From assembly GCA_023213315.1 (NCBI GenBank), contig JAKCPI010012513.1, positions 98,155-162,154 of the forward strand: a DNA stretch of 64,000 nucleotides, read 5' to 3'. This stretch comes from Euborellia annulipes (taxonomy: Eukaryota; Arthropoda; Insecta; Dermaptera; Anisolabididae). The notes below the pieces were generated by a model. The model did no database searches and was not told where the DNA came from. It worked only from the letters and a program-made list of their open reading frames with translations. Every line of letters begins with the position of its first letter. Position 1 is the stretch's first letter. The position numbers were made by a program, and so were the translations under genes. Shown in pieces: positions 42,573 to 54,929 of this stretch.

Positions 42573-42822
42573 GACCACCATGGTTAATGCTCTGCCGAAT
42601 TAAAATCAATTATCCCACCCAATGTAACATATACACGGAACACAAGAGAGGCATCGTCCCAGTATCCCCATCAGGGAATGTTCAGATCATGATTAACAGA
42701 ACTAGTCAATTCCAATCTTCCTTTGTCCCCATGACCTCCCGTGATTGGAACAAGCTCCCTGCGTCTATCTTCCTCAAAACCTACAATCTTCAGACTTTCA
42801 ACAATATAATATATATATATAT
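42573..42822 (+). pseudogene. LINE 3' terminal ORF2 fragment with AT-repeat tail
   Basis: The frame reads NRTSQFQSSFVPMTSRDWNKLPASI then a short tail to a stop. This R-T-x-x-Y/F-x-x-SFxPRTxxxWNxLP pattern is the usual C-terminal end of non-LTR retrotransposon polyproteins. It ends in a short (TA)n run (42796-42825). The 5' part is absent, as in 5'-truncated insertions. It joins the last satellite unit directly. Confidence 0.72.
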
Positions 42823-43278
42823 ATATCATAAATTAAAAAAAAAAAAATTAACAATAATATCCATATAGTGTTTTCTTTGGGCCCCCAATCAAAGATGGTC
42901 CACTTTTCATTGTTTAGTTCACGTTTGGCTCCTTGGATTAGAAAAAATAATTTTGAAATTTTTAATGAACAAATAATTTCCATAATAATATAATCATTTT
43001 AACGTTCAACAACGTGGAACCTTTATTCAATTTTCAATGATTATGATTATTTTATTTTTTTTTTTAACTTTGATCTATTAGGTTTTGATTGCGTTTCCTT
43101 TTCGTAATCAGCATTTCCTGTTTGACAACAAATTGTTTCTGTAAATAATTTTATAAATAAGCGCGCGCTTCCAATTGTTTCAGAGTCTTCACGGATAGAT
43201 GATGCGAGATTCTTCTTTTAACTGACTTGAATACTTTCTCTTGTTTATAATATACTCTGCCAACCAAGAGTTAAGACG

Positions 43279-45280
43279 ATGTTTTCCCTACACAATTTTA
43301 TTCTTTTAATTAGTTTATTTTCTTTTGTTTATGGCAACTGTAATCTGGATACAAGCGCAGTTACTAATGCATGTGGTTATTCTTTAAAATTATCACTTGT
43401 AAGTAAACCAAATAATATTGAGGTCAACGATGCCAATTGTAATGAAATTTTGAGTAAATTAGATTTTACTTCTGCACCACAAGTTTCATTCAAGGACGCT
43501 AAACAGGTAAAATTCTAGATCTTTTTTTTTAAACTAATCTTCACTCTAACTTTATTTTTTTTATAAGTAATTCTATCTTTTTTGATTACTGTCGAATATC
43601 GGTGAAGTCTAATGTCAGATAGGCTTAAAGATCTAGAAATGAAGATTTGATTAGGTCAATATGGATAATACCTAAAATTTAAATAGTTAAATATAACGCT
43701 AATGTAGGTATATTTAGGACAAAATTTAATTTCACTCCCTTCTTCAGGACCAAGGGCGGATCCAGAGGTGTTTCTCGGGGGGGGGGGGGGTAATCTGGTG
43801 TGACTGGTCGCACAACACACAATTTTTTTTTAATTTCGGTAATTTAAAGGCGCATTCTGTACTTGTTTGCCAGAATATAAATACAAATCAAATTTTTAAG
43901 TATCAATTTTTAAAACTTTAAATTAAAAATAAATTTTTTTTAGAAAAAAATGTATTTTTTTCAAATCTCGGGGGGGGGGGGGGTAATTATCCCCTTTATC
44001 CTCCCTTGTTCAGGATTAATGTTTAAATAAATATTTTCTTTTATTGCTTTCTCTCACCTCTATATATGTGTATATATGGCGCCCCCCTTCTCCCCTGCCT
44101 AGTTACGTTAATGTATCTAACTGAATTTAAAATTTTAACACCATTCTTGTTTTTCTTTCTACAGTTCTATTCTATTAATACACAGTATATTTCTCTTTAT
44201 TTATAATTTTTCGGGATTGGGGAGGTTTTGGGGGGTCTCATATCAACCCCTAACTCCCTTAGGCGATGTAATCAGTAAAAGTATTAAAATAGTAAATATA
44301 TAGCTACTTCATATTTATGTATTTTATATTTTCAGGATGCCACATATACTTTAGTGATGATAGACCCTGACGCTCCACTTCACAATGAAGGAAAATATTG
44401 GCTTCATTGGATTGTCTCAGGAATAAAGGTATTTAAGGAGTTGTTTATATTTAGTCTGATTTTACCAACATTTAAACTAGCAAACTAAAGAGCTTTATTT
44501 AAAATGTTTCCCTGGATTCATTCCATTGGTTGTCTTGATTTAAAGAGTTAGACATGTTTATATTTATAAAGGTCACCATTTCCAGTAAATAGATGCAGTT
44601 CTAGATCATGAGTGCATTTATCTAATTTTTATTTTTGTTCATTAGGGAAGTAAATTTTCTCAAGGCGACATTTCATCTGGATCTGAACTTATTAGTAAGT
44701 ATTTTCCATATTCAGTTTAAACTCGATTATATCTCCCGGGCGGCTACAAGGGTGAGGGTGTAAAGGGGGTAATTACCTCCTCGGAGATTTGAGAAAAATA
44801 TTTTTTTTTTTTTGGGAATAAAATTTTAAAAATACTTAAAAATTTGGTTTGAATATATATTCTGGTAAAAAAATGGTGTACTGTGCGACCAGTCACACCT
44901 GATTACCCCCACCTGAGAAACTTCTCTGGATTCGCTCTTGATCTCTCTTTATTTTTATTTGATTATCCTAACTGCAGTTGCAAATTATTACAAAAATTCA
45001 ATTGTAATATTTTTTTTTATAAAATGCAAGTTCTTCATATTATTATTATAAATAATTAATAGGTTTTTTAATTTTGACAGAATATTTAGCACCAGGCCCG
45101 CCACCGCACTCTGGAGCCCATCGTTATATGTTTCTCGCTTTCGAAGAAACGAATAATCCAGTGTCTCTTGACGTACCTTCAGTAAGGCCTCGATTTAATT
45201 TAGTAAGTTGGTTGGAAAATCAAAAGGGCAAATTGTGCGGTCCGATTGCGGGCATACAATTCCGATCAAGTTTTTCATAA
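43279..45280 (+). CDS. Secreted phosphatidylethanolamine-binding protein (PEBP/RKIP-like), complete
   Basis: The four exons are 43279-43506, 44336-44428, 44646-44694 and 45081-45280, 570 nt, 189 residues. The N-terminus MFSLHNFILLISLFSFVYG is a signal peptide with likely cleavage before NCNLDT, so the product is predicted to be extracellular. The PEBP signatures TLVMIDPDAP, LHWIVSGIKG and LAPGPPPHSGAHRYMF form the ligand pocket that binds phosphate-containing head groups in this family. The C-terminus RPRFNLVSWL and CGPIAGIQFRSSFS is typical. Cysteines in the mature part (CNLD, ACGYS, NCNEI, LCGP) could form disulfides, in keeping with secretion. AATAAA signals lie at 45323 and 45332. The start is unambiguous. 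Intron 1 and intron 3 each hold a hAT-like MITE of the same family. Confidence 0.93.
43751..44008 (+). mobile_element. hAT-like MITE in PEBP intron 1
   Basis: It begins CAAGGGCGGATCCAGAGG, has two poly-G tracts, and ends CCTCCCTTG. TTCAGGAC at 43743-43750 and TTCAGGAT at 44009-44016 form an 8-bp duplication with one mismatch. It is the same family as 1585-1861. Part of its left half (TCTGGTGTGACTGGTCGCAC) resembles the left hairpin arm of the hairpin-ended elements. Confidence 0.82.
44738..44942 (-). mobile_element. Decayed hAT-like MITE in PEBP intron 3
   Basis: It is the inverted relative of 43751-44008: AAAGGGGGTAATTACC at left, GCGACCAGTCACACCTGATT and CTGGATTCGCTCTTG at right. The target duplication is not clear. 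Confidence 0.65.
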
Positions 45281-45282
45281 AA

Positions 45283-46425
45283 AAATATAATATAGACTAA
45301 ATTCTAGTGTATATTTATATTTAATAAATAAAATAAAGAATATTATTTGAAATTTATTTTTATTTCCTCTCATATACTCCTCGTGTTTTATTGAAGTTAA
45401 CAAAAGGGTGAAAATTTTTACAAAAAAACGATACTAGTCAGCTCTAGCCATGATTCTCTCAACCAAGGCTGGATCTAGGGGGGGGGGGGACGTGCCCTGG
45501 ACGGCATATATCAGGGGCGGCAAAATGGTTGGTTCACAAAAACAAAATTAAATTAGCAGGTGCGGATTTAGGCATTTGTCGCCATTAAGAATTCATTTGA
45601 CTTTTGAGAAGTTAAAGATGTCATCTTCCCCCGGGGGGCTTAAAATTTTTAAAATCACCCGCTAAATATTACTAATAATAACATCAATAATAATAAAGAA
45701 AAAAAAGATATTTTTTTAAATATAAAATATCTTTGATTAATTTTAAATAAAATAATAATAATAAATTAGAATTTATTCTTCCCACTTTAATTTTATTTAA
45801 TTCAAAAATTCAAGTTAAATTAATTTCATCCCCTTCAGGTAATAAATTCCCTTAAACACTTTGTTTCTATCTTCAGTCACATTACTGTCTAGAAAAAATT
45901 CCAAAAAAATATATATTTACTTTTAAAAGAGTGATTATTCAAAAGAAAGATCATCAAAAAATAATTATTCTAAAATATTAAAATATTTTATTATTTTTAA
46001 AGTGCAATTCAAGCAGTTAAGGATTTGTTTTATTCAATTTTAATTCATAATCTCTTTCAATAAGTCAATCAACTTTGAAGTTAATTTTTTCAATATTCCG
46101 AAGAAAAATTAAACAGTTTATTTTTTGATTTAAGAAGGTCAACGATTTATTAATTAATTAAGGTGAGTATATTACATTTATTTAAAAAATTTAAGAAATG
46201 GTTGAGAAAAAAAAGCATAATCAATAAATAAATTCGGCATATTTAATGACGTTTTTAAATATATGGTTATGAAGAAAATATATTCCTATTATTTTAAATA
46301 AGTAATTTCCTTTGTTAAGAAAAAAACTGATGTGATTCACACATCAATTTTTCTTTAATAATTACAAGTAGCGTGATGTTTTAGACACCCTGAAGTTTTC
46401 GAACACATTTTTTCCTCTCCTTTAT
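45283..46425. other. AT-rich intergenic
   Basis: It contains scraps with poly-G and GGGGCGGCAAAATGG (about 45460-45560) that look like transposon ends. Otherwise it is AT-rich with no gene seen. Confidence 0.45.
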
Positions 46426-46431
46426 TATCAA

Positions 46432-47060
46432 CTTTTTACTTTCTCTTACATCTATATATGTTAATACATAGAAAGAAAGTATTGGATTCATGTCAAAAAT
46501 TCGATGTCGAGATTTTGATGGATCTTCACGTTTTGAGGTCCCCTGAATCCAAAAAAGTGGTTTTCGCGACATGGTCTGTCTGTGGGTGGGTGTGTGTTCA
46601 ATTTTAAGCATGAAGAAATTGAGCTAGGAGGTTGAAATTTTATATTTAAGTTAAACACCCCCGGGACCGGAAAAATTAGCTTTTAATCAAAATCGGCCAA
46701 AGAGTAGGCCTACTAGTACTTTACTGATGTACTTTTTCAGTTTTTTTCGGTTTTCTCAAAATTCGCTCCCACGATTTTGATTAAAATTCAAAAATCAATT
46801 ATTTTTTAGAAGCTCTTTAAAATGTATATTCTTATTTTGCCGTTGAAATCTTCTGAAGACCACTTTACTCTTGTGCTTCATAGGTAAATGGGAGGAGAAA
46901 TGGTTGCCATGGTAACAAAATATAATTATTTTCCCATACTTATAAATTTTACATCTTGAATTCAAATGTACCGTACTGTCGTAAACTAAATATATCTCGA
47001 CACAAAAAAATCTGGTGGGACAAGCACAGAGAAAGTTATGTGCTGTGCGGCCATAAGAAC
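46432..47060 (-). mobile_element. Hairpin-ended dispersed element, minus orientation
   Basis: The AT-centred end hairpin (TACTTTCTCTTACATCTAT..AGAAAGAAAGTA) is at 46437-46480. The body blocks follow in reverse order, and a shortened left-end hairpin remnant (AAATCTGGTGGGACAAGCAC) lies at about 47007-47030. Open frames across it are not genes. Confidence 0.7.
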
Positions 47061-47302
47061 ACATTCCCATATCATAATAATTATTATTATTATCCGGAGA
47101 AGTAATAAACAACAACCACCTGTTAGAAGAAAGTCTCGTTACATTCTGGTCACTGTTATTTTTTTGTATTTTTTTTTTTTTTTTTTGTATCAAGGGAAAA
47201 TAACTTATTTCTGGATACGCCACTGCTTATATTCATCATTTACATATTTTTAAATTTTATAACAATTATTATATTAATTTTATTTTATATATTTACACAA
47301 GA

Positions 47303-47485
47303 ACAGTGTAGTCATGCCCTTTCTCAATGTGATTATTTTATTTTATTTATGAAAGAAGTGGAAAATCTTTATATTTTTGAAGTACCAAAGTTTCGATTAA
47401 AAATTTTTCAGATTTTTTTTTTTTTAATTAATCAAATAATCACATATATAAAAAACGCCTGGGTGGGCTTTAACAATGTGCAGGC
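47303..47485. mobile_element. Degenerate Tc1/mariner-type MITE
   Basis: ACAGTGTAGTCATGCCC at left and GGGTGGGCTTTAACAATGTGC at right, with ATGTGATTATTTTATT and AATCAAATAATCACAT as inverted inner arms. Confidence 0.5.
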
Positions 47486-48081
47486 CAAATCTTGGTTTAG
47501 CCTAAATGGCCCTTACTCAAGATTTTTATTTTATTCGCAACAAAATTCACAAGTTTGGAATTTGTGATTAATTTTTCCTTCATAATCAGTTTCATTTATT
47601 TCTGTGATTTTTTTTTATTTGCCGAATTGAAAGCCCCATATTTTCTCAATTTTTCTTGGGGCAGGGAGCTTTCTGCCCCCCCTCCCTAGTTAAGCCCAAT
47701 GCCGAAATCTTATGAGGTTCGATCGAGTCCAAAGTGATAAAGATAAATAAATTAACTTAAACTACTTTTCTCCATAAATAAATTAATTTGTAATATTTTA
47801 CTAAGGAACTCCTCAAGCTCTCTTGATTCCTCCTCTTATTTTCAAATCACTAACTCAAACTAGAGTTAAAAAATCAAATTGTCATCGAAATTATTTCTTT
47901 AACAATTTATCATTTTATTTCTTCTTTAGAATATAAAGCAAGAAAATAAAAGATGATTAATTGTAATGTTTCTGCTCCGCCAAGACTCTTCATCAGGCCT
48001 GATCATGGCCGCACAAGATTATATTAAAGGCTGAATTTTATTCTTCTTCTCTTTCTCTTTATATTGAAATTTCCGCTCGAA

Positions 48082-50445
48082 ATGGATCCCGCACTCGACG
48101 AATGGCATAAAGCGTGTTTTGTATGCGGAATTAAAAAATGTAAACGCGCCACATTGTCTAATATAAGATTTCATACATTTCCACAAAATCCAGAAAAGTA
48201 AGTAAAATATTTTTTAATGCGTTTTGTCCTGCTTGAAAAATAGAGAAATATAACCTTAATGTTCGTCTGTCTGTTTGCCAAGTATAATATATATGTGAGA
48301 TTCCTATAAGAGGAAAAACGGTGGGTTCAGGTTGATGAAGTTGGTCAATCTCGGAATTCTTGACAGTTTTTGAGAGCCCGTCTTATAAGCATGAGAACAT
48401 TGGAGAATGCCAGGGGCCGAGATAGTACCCCAGGCCCCATGGGGATAAGAGGGGGCCTATATACATTTTGTACTAGAGGTATATATTTAATTTTTCGGGG
48501 GGGGGGGGGGCGAACTCATTTTTAAATATCCCCTCTCCATACACAAAAATATTTTTTAAAAACCGTATATAGCTGAGCCCTGAGGGCCCCGGACCTTCTC
48601 AAAGCCAAATTTTCTTTAATTTTTAATCTTTATTTAAAATTTTATCAATTATTCCCATTTCAGTCCCTTTTTGTAAAGCAAATCCGAGGAATCGGAAGCG
48701 CCATGGATGCCGTCTTACCAGGCGCTAGCTCCATTTCGATTTCTCAGCAGTAAAATAAAAGTTAATTTTTATTTTTTCATTAATGAACATGATTTTGAAA
48801 TAATTACTAATCCGTCAGAGTTGAAAGATATATTTCTAAATATATACAAAAATTAGAAAACGTTTTATTTGATAAAATTCGAATTCCCGGCTTGCGCGAT
48901 ATGCTACCTTTTGACAGTGCGTCAAGGTACATTGGTACTGGTTCGCCATTGAAAACGTCCAGAAAGGAGGAGGTGGGAGGCACTAAGTATTTTTTTTTTT
49001 AATCAAACAAACTCATCTCGCAGAATATTTTTATTAAAATCACGTTTTTACAAAAGTATTTAAATAAAATATAGATATAGGTAATTAAAAATTGAATAAT
49101 TAAAACTCACAATTATTATTTTATAATTCGTCATAGACTATATATTAAATTTGAACTTTCCTATTTTTTATCATTTATATGGATATAGAGATGAAATATA
49201 AATGTCGTAGCATAGTAAAGAAACCTGGTGTGAGTGGCCGGTGACGTCACGACTTGTAACGAGACATACCGGGCGTCCCAGGATCAAACTAGGGGGGGCA
49301 GGTAGATCATGGTCGTCCAGATTGTGGCATAGCTATTTTTTATATAGAGGGGTAAAGCCTTCGAATTAAAGGCCTAAAAACCCTCGAGTCCTAACAAAAA
49401 TAATCATTCCCCGTCGCCAACGTCGTTTCATCACTTTATAAACATTTAATTTTTTTTTGTTGCTTCTAGGGGGGGGCAGCTGCCCCCGCCTCGTGGGTAC
49501 GCCCATGAGACATACTGATAGAAGGGCAAACAAATTTGAGGCCATCAAATAAAAGTTTCACTTTAAAAAAAATTCCCGTATTTAAAATAATATAAGTAGA
49601 GTACTGAGAGTACTGATCACTTTAAATACTGAGTAGCAAAGCTCTGTTTGTGCAAACTAAAAGAATAAGGCAGTGAAAAAAAGGGGTAGAAAAAATTTAA
49701 TATTATACGCACTTGAATTTGTATTGTAGTTTGTAAAAATTATTCATAATAAATGATTTTTAGATGACTTGATGATATAAAATTTAATTAATAAATATAA
49801 TTTAAGATTTGAGATGTGTAGTAGAAGAAATGACATTCTTATTTCGGGAAACTCGTGGACGCCTGTTTATTTTTTGTTTCATAATTTTCCCCAATCCAGG
49901 ACGATTTTTTTTTGTTTGAGAAATTTTTTATAATCCTGCTAATGCTCGACCACAAAAAGGTTTTTATTTATTTATTTATTTTTTTTTTTTGAATGCAAAA
50001 TTTTTTTTTTTTTTAATTTATTTTTTTATATAAATCAATAATTTAATTAATTATCAATTTTTAGATGCCAACTTTGGGTTTCTAAAATTAATATGCCTAA
50101 ATTAAAACAACTAACATTAAAGCAATTACGCTCGAGGGTGATTTGTTCAAATCATTTCTCTGACGAGATGTATATAAATAATCGACGACTACGTCTAGGA
50201 GCCACCGCATATCCTGATAAAATAGGTAAACAAATTTAGTAAAATATCTTTGTTTACACTGAAATATTTAATTTTATTTATTTTTTTTATTTTAAGATAT
50301 AATAGATGAAAATAAAACAGAAAAAGAAAGTGAAGAGGATTTTAGATCCACTTACACTGAAAAAACTGTTCAAGATGCATCTATTCAGACAAGTAATTTT
50401 GAAACATCAAATTACGAAACACCTCATTATACTACTCTTAGTTAA
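48082..50445 (+). CDS. Small THAP-domain protein, complete
   Basis: The three exons are 48082-48197, 50065-50225 and 50297-50445, 426 nt, 141 residues. A THAP zinc finger (C2CH, sequence-specific DNA binding, shared with P-element-type transposases and animal transcription regulators) fills residues 12-90. It has C15-x4-C20 (with an extra C12), RFHTFP at 29-34, W43 in CQLWV, and C66-x2-H69 in CSNHF. The terminal AVPT-like box is altered (GATAYPDKI). The remaining ~50 residues are acidic and Thr/Ser-rich with no second domain. A nuclear DNA-binding role is inferred. Either this is a genuine single-domain THAP protein or a domesticated transposase N-terminus. The large intron 1 holds a hAT-like MITE at 49270-49507. 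Confidence 0.85.
48420..48605. repeat. Poly-G containing dispersed repeat in THAP intron 1
   Basis: CCAGGGGCCGAGATAG, a 14-G run, GCGAACTCATTTTTAAA and GAGCCCTGAGGGCCCCGG. It is related in inverted orientation to 19928-20215. Confidence 0.45.
49270..49507. mobile_element. hAT-like MITE with exact 8-bp target duplication, THAP intron 1
   Basis: The ends are CGGGCGTCCCAGGATC and (inverted) CATGGGCGTACCCACGAGG. AGACATAC is repeated at 49262-49269 and 49508-49515. A paralogous host repeat at about 50866-50945 shows the uninterrupted form (TTGTAACGTGACATTCTGATAG), which supports the insertion boundaries. Confidence 0.88.
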
Positions 50446-50859
50446 GAGGAATTAAATTTTATTAAAAAAAAAAAAAGATATTTTATGTGTATATTAAAAA
50501 AATTTTAAATTTATCTAAGTCAATTAATATGTAATATACTAGTATAATTAGTCTGTATTCTCTCATTCAACATTGTCCAAAACATCTGCAAAATTTCCTA
50601 AACCCGAATAAAACATGCAAAAAAATTTGAAAACAGTTCGAATTTTGTTTCTTATCATCATCATATTTTCATTTAAATAAGTTTTTTTTTTATAATTTAA
50701 CCCCAGACAGATTCCGTCCGTATTTATTTAATCAATTTTTTAAATAAATTTTATCGTTTATGGCGAGAAGCCACTCATAGAAGCGAGATCTCGAAGAGTC
50801 CGATTTTTTGAGTTAAGGTAGATAGAAAAAGAAGAATTATTAATTATTAAATTTTGGCC

Positions 50860-50945
50860 TTTGACGTCACGGCTTGTAACGTGACATTCTGATAGAAGAG
50901 CGAAAAAATTTGAGAGGATCAAATAAAAGTTTCACTTTAAAAATG
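50860..50945 (+). repeat. Host repeat copy without insertion
   Basis: TTTGACGTCACGGCTTGTAA and AAATAAAAGTTTCACTTTAA match the two flanks of the MITE at 49270-49507. Confidence 0.7.
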
Positions 50946-52075
50946 AAAATTTAAAAATTTTAAAAGAAATTAGATAGATTTAGGTAGGCGTATTTCTTTC
51001 TAATACAGTCTTAAGTCTCCTGAATTCATAAAAATATTAAGTTATAAGTTTCAAATATTTATTAAAGATTGACATTTTTAACACTTATGTTATAACACTC
51101 TGAGGTCCCTTCAAATCAAATAAATAGGGAGTTAAATAGCCTCAGATGTCGAAAAAGACCCGTGATTTGAATCGAGATCTCAAAAACTATTGAATCTAAT
51201 TTTTAATGATTTAATTAATTTATTGCTCGGTACATGAAGCGACCTCTGGATATTAGAGGAAAATTGTGTAAATAAAGATGGCGATAAAATAAGAAACAAA
51301 ATTTGGACGGTTTTTCCTTTCCCTTCAATGAATTATTAATACATGAAATTTCGATTTTCAAAATACTTCTTTGTAGGCTTTTAAAATAAAATCATAAAAA
51401 TTTAAATCTTAATACTATTTCTTATGCTTCAATGGGCATTTTAGGAAATTCTAGTTGCGCATATTAATTAGACTAAATACTTTTCTGAATTATTGCGCTG
51501 TAAAATTGCTTCTGAAAAAATGTAAAACAATAAATGCTAACATATCAAAAAAAAAAAAAAAAAATGCAATGAATGGAATATATAAAATGAATGGGAAATA
51601 AATAAATACCTCATTAAATATTATTAATTAAAAAAAAAAAAATTTTATTTATAAACCTGAAAAACAAATGCCTCTATTCCAACGCAGTGGTCGAGGGGTG
51701 GGAATTATTTATATTTTTAAAGCTTAAAGTAAAGTCCGATAAAAAATCTATTTAAATCAATGGCAATTGATTTAAATAAATATGCTTATTAATTAAATTT
51801 GTTTAAATAATCTCTGTTTTTTAAAATACTTAAGAAATTCATTAATAATTTTTAATTAGTTTTCATTAAAACTAATTAATTTCTTTCATTTATTATTTAA
51901 AGTCAGCTGAAGGTATTTGAAGCGGAAAGGAATTTTGATATGATTGTGCAAAAAGTGTTAGTGGAGGTGGGAAAACTGGTACAAGAAATGCCAGCCAGTC
52001 TTACTCGGGTAACTCGTGGTCACCAACCACGTACTCACAAGTTGTGAGTGAAAAATAACATTTCATAAATAAAAA
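50946..52075. other. AT-rich intergenic
   Basis: A scrap with TAGCCTCAGATGTCGAAAAA near 51137-51160 resembles the SINE tail block. No gene was seen. Confidence 0.45.
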
Positions 52076-52113
52076 ATTATATATATCATGTGTTGGCCCA
52101 TGAAGTAATTATG

Positions 52114-52297
52114 AAAAACATATAACCAAGTATTTATTAATTTAAATAAGTGAAAAATGTAGGTACCGCCGGGAGTCGCACCACGGATCCGTAGCAGGGC
52201 ATGTTTGAGCGTAAATCGACGGATCCGTGGTGGACTCCGGCGGTACCTACATTTTCGCTTATTTAAATTAATAAATACTTGGTTATATGTTTTAAAA
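52114..52297. repeat. Inverted pair of tRNA-like SINE heads
   Basis: The arms are about 79 bp (52114-52192 and 52219-52297) with a 26-nt loop. Each contains GGTACCGCCGGGAGTC and CCACGGATCCGT, the same phrase family as the tRNA-like insertion at 7895-8115. Confidence 0.85.
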
Positions 52298-52299
52298 CA

Positions 52300-52580
52300 T
52301 TCAGTATAATGATTTTTAAGAATCCCGCAAAATGGTCAATAATTAAAAGAGCTAAGTGGTTGAAATTTTACATTCAAGTTGATTACCCTCCCGGACAGTT
52401 AAAATGAGTTATAAACAAAATCGGCCAAATAGAGTACTTTTTCTTTTTTTTTTTCATTTTCTCAAAATTGGCTCAAACGATTTGATTAAAATTTTTCGCG
52501 AAAATTGTTTGAATTACACTTTACTGATGTAGTATTTCAGATTTTTCAAATTCATTTTCCGGCTCTTCCTTACAGCCAAT
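52300..52580 (-). repeat. Fragment of hairpin-ended element
   Basis: Body blocks such as CGGCCAAATAGAGTACTTTT and TACACTTTACTGATGTAGTA in reverse order. Both hairpins are missing. Confidence 0.5.
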
Positions 52581-53189
52581 TTTAAATCCCTATGGGGATT
52601 TGGAAGTTTATTACGATGAATAGCAGGGACATTTTCAGACAAACCCTTAAAATTATTCCTAACTAAGCTTATCATCAAAGCCTAATTTTTTTCAATTTAA
52701 ATTATTATAAATATAATTACAAGGTCAATCACAATTCCCCCACTCCCAAATTTGCGTCAATGATATGCAAAAAAAACATCATCATTGATTAACAAATCTA
52801 GATCAGAACGAGAACAGTGGGTCAGATAGATATATGAATCGGGTTTAGATTAGGGAGATCTACAAAAATAAATATTATACTTGCAAGAATATTCAGGAGA
52901 GAATAGCTGAGAGGATCAAGGTAGGTGAATAAATAATTTAAATTTTTTTCCTAATTTCAATATTCATTCGTTAATTAATAAATTAAAAGTGGAATTTTAG
53001 ATAGAACAAAGTGCGAGTAAAATTCTAAGAAAGAATATTTTTTAAGCAAAAAGAAAAATGCTAATTTGTTTCAAAATATAAATGATTATTGATATCCATA
53101 ATGCAGTAGCATATCCAGAAGTGAGATCATCGTATATGTAAAAGTAAAGGTGGAAGCATTTTTCATGCTATGAAAGGTCCTGATTCTTA

Positions 53190-53672
53190 CTTTCTCTTAT
53201 CTATTTATATGTTAATTTATAGAGAGAGAAAGTATTAGATTCATGTCGAAAATTCGATGTCGAGATTTTGATGGATATACTACGTTTTTGAGGTCTCCTG
53301 AATCCAACGTCCCTGTAGCGTGAAAATAAGCTTTTAAACAAAATCGGCCAAAAAGTACTAATACTTTTTAAGTTTTTTTTGGATTTTCTCAAAATTCGCT
53401 TCAACGATTTAGATCAAAAATCCAATTATTTTTTAGATGTTCTTTAAAATGTATATTCTCATTTTACTCTTGAAATAGTTTGAAGTCCACTACTCTTGTG
53501 CTTCATAGGAAAGATAAGAGATATGGATGTAATGGTAACAAAATATAAATATTTTTCTCTATTTCTAAATTTTATATCTTGAATTTTAATATATCGGCTG
53601 AAACTAAACATATGTCAAGTCAACTCAAAAATTCTGGTGTGACAAACACAGAGTAAGATCAGTCACACCAGA
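53190..53672 (-). mobile_element. Hairpin-ended dispersed element, minus orientation
   Basis: The AT-centred hairpin at 53190-53233 leads, followed by the body. It ends with a collapsed left hairpin, CTGGTGTGACAAACACAGAG..GATCAGTCACACCAGA (53634-53672). Confidence 0.7.
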
Positions 53673-53727
53673 TTTATTTTAGTTTTCTTATCCCCAGCTG
53701 ATGTTTTAAAGACATACAAAGAACGGA

Positions 53728-53800
53728 AGGACTGCCTGTCCCAGCTCGGGCAGCTCGTGGTCGCCATCCACGTACCCACAAGACGTGGGCCCCTGAGCGA
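53728..53800 (+). repeat. GC-richer dispersed repeat
   Basis: Copy of the block at 37661-37729 (GGACTGCCTGTCCCAGCTCG..GTGGGCCCCTGAGC). Confidence 0.75.
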
Positions 53801-54059
53801 TTTTCAGTTGTTTTTTTTTTCGATTTTCAAATTTATTTTCCGGTTCTTCCTTCCATAGAGCCAATGGGCCCCTATAGGGATTTGCATGTTAATTTCGATT
53901 CAAAAGGAGAACATTTTACATTTTAAAAAAATTTTTCCAATTATGAAATTTTGTATTTATTTAGGATTCTCTATTGCACATAGCCTATGGAATGAATCAA
54001 TTGACTTTTTTACTAATGAAATGTCAAGTTTGGAACTAACAAGTAAGATGCTATTGGAA

Positions 54060-54156
54060 ACTAAATATATATCGACACAAAAAATCTGGTGTGACAAGCA
54101 CGGTACACAACTTTTTCTTCCCGAAGAGTAATAGCTCCAACACACCGGATTTTTAA
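54060..54156 (-). repeat. Left-hairpin fragment of the hairpin-ended family
   Basis: ATATCGACACAAAAAATCTG, GTGTGACAAGCACGG and ACACAACTTTTTCTTCCCGA. Only one arm is well preserved. Confidence 0.5.
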
Positions 54157-54929
54157 ATTCAAAAAGCTTATAAATCAAGCTAATTTTGATAATATTTTTC
54201 ACGACTCAGCAGAGGTAAAATTGCAGATTTCAGTGCCTTATTTTCAAAAATTTTACTATATCACCCAGACCCCGGAAATCGTCTGTTTGGATGTGGTCTC
54301 AATAAATTATGGTAACCCTATGTATGGGGATCTGAAAAACATAGCCTATGTATTATTCCTTATTAATATGCTGACGATATCACAAAATTAAAAAAAAAAA
54401 AAAAAAAATTTAATGATGTTTTTTTTAATCGTATTTTGATAAAGATATTTCCGGTTTAAAATGAAACATTTCTTCTTTTTTTTATAAGTAAATATATTAA
54501 TATTTATGCTAAAGATGATTTAGATTATTTTCTCTTCTTTTAGTTACACTCTGATTTAGATTTATCTCGCAACTTCATCGCAAGTTAAACAAATCTCTTT
54601 TCTTTTTAAATTTTATATACTCGAATAATTTTGTTTTATTAAAGAGCAGCAAAATGTCAATATTTATTAATTCTAGAGTTCTTCAATTATTTGTCTTTTT
54701 ACTTTCTTTTACCCTATATTTTTTTTTTATTTCTTGAGCTCAAGCACTCAATATTTTCGAATAAAATTTTTTCTGAATACTATTATATTTATATTAAAAC
54801 ATAAGCAATGAATAAGTCTTTATTGTAGTGTATTTAAATATTTATTATTCTTTCTTCCTTTAATCGGAGCCAGTCGGTATTGGTGTTTGATAGGTGGAAA
54901 GTTAGTATAAAGGGAGAAGAAAAAATTTG

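Noticed and set aside
42587..42868. Possible small host gene upstream of PEBP
   Set aside because: The sequence matches the usual C-terminal end of LINE polyproteins and ends in an AT-repeat tail.
46795..47223. 142-codon minus-strand frame
   Set aside because: It lies across a copy of the hairpin-ended repeat; the same translations recur at other copies of that repeat.
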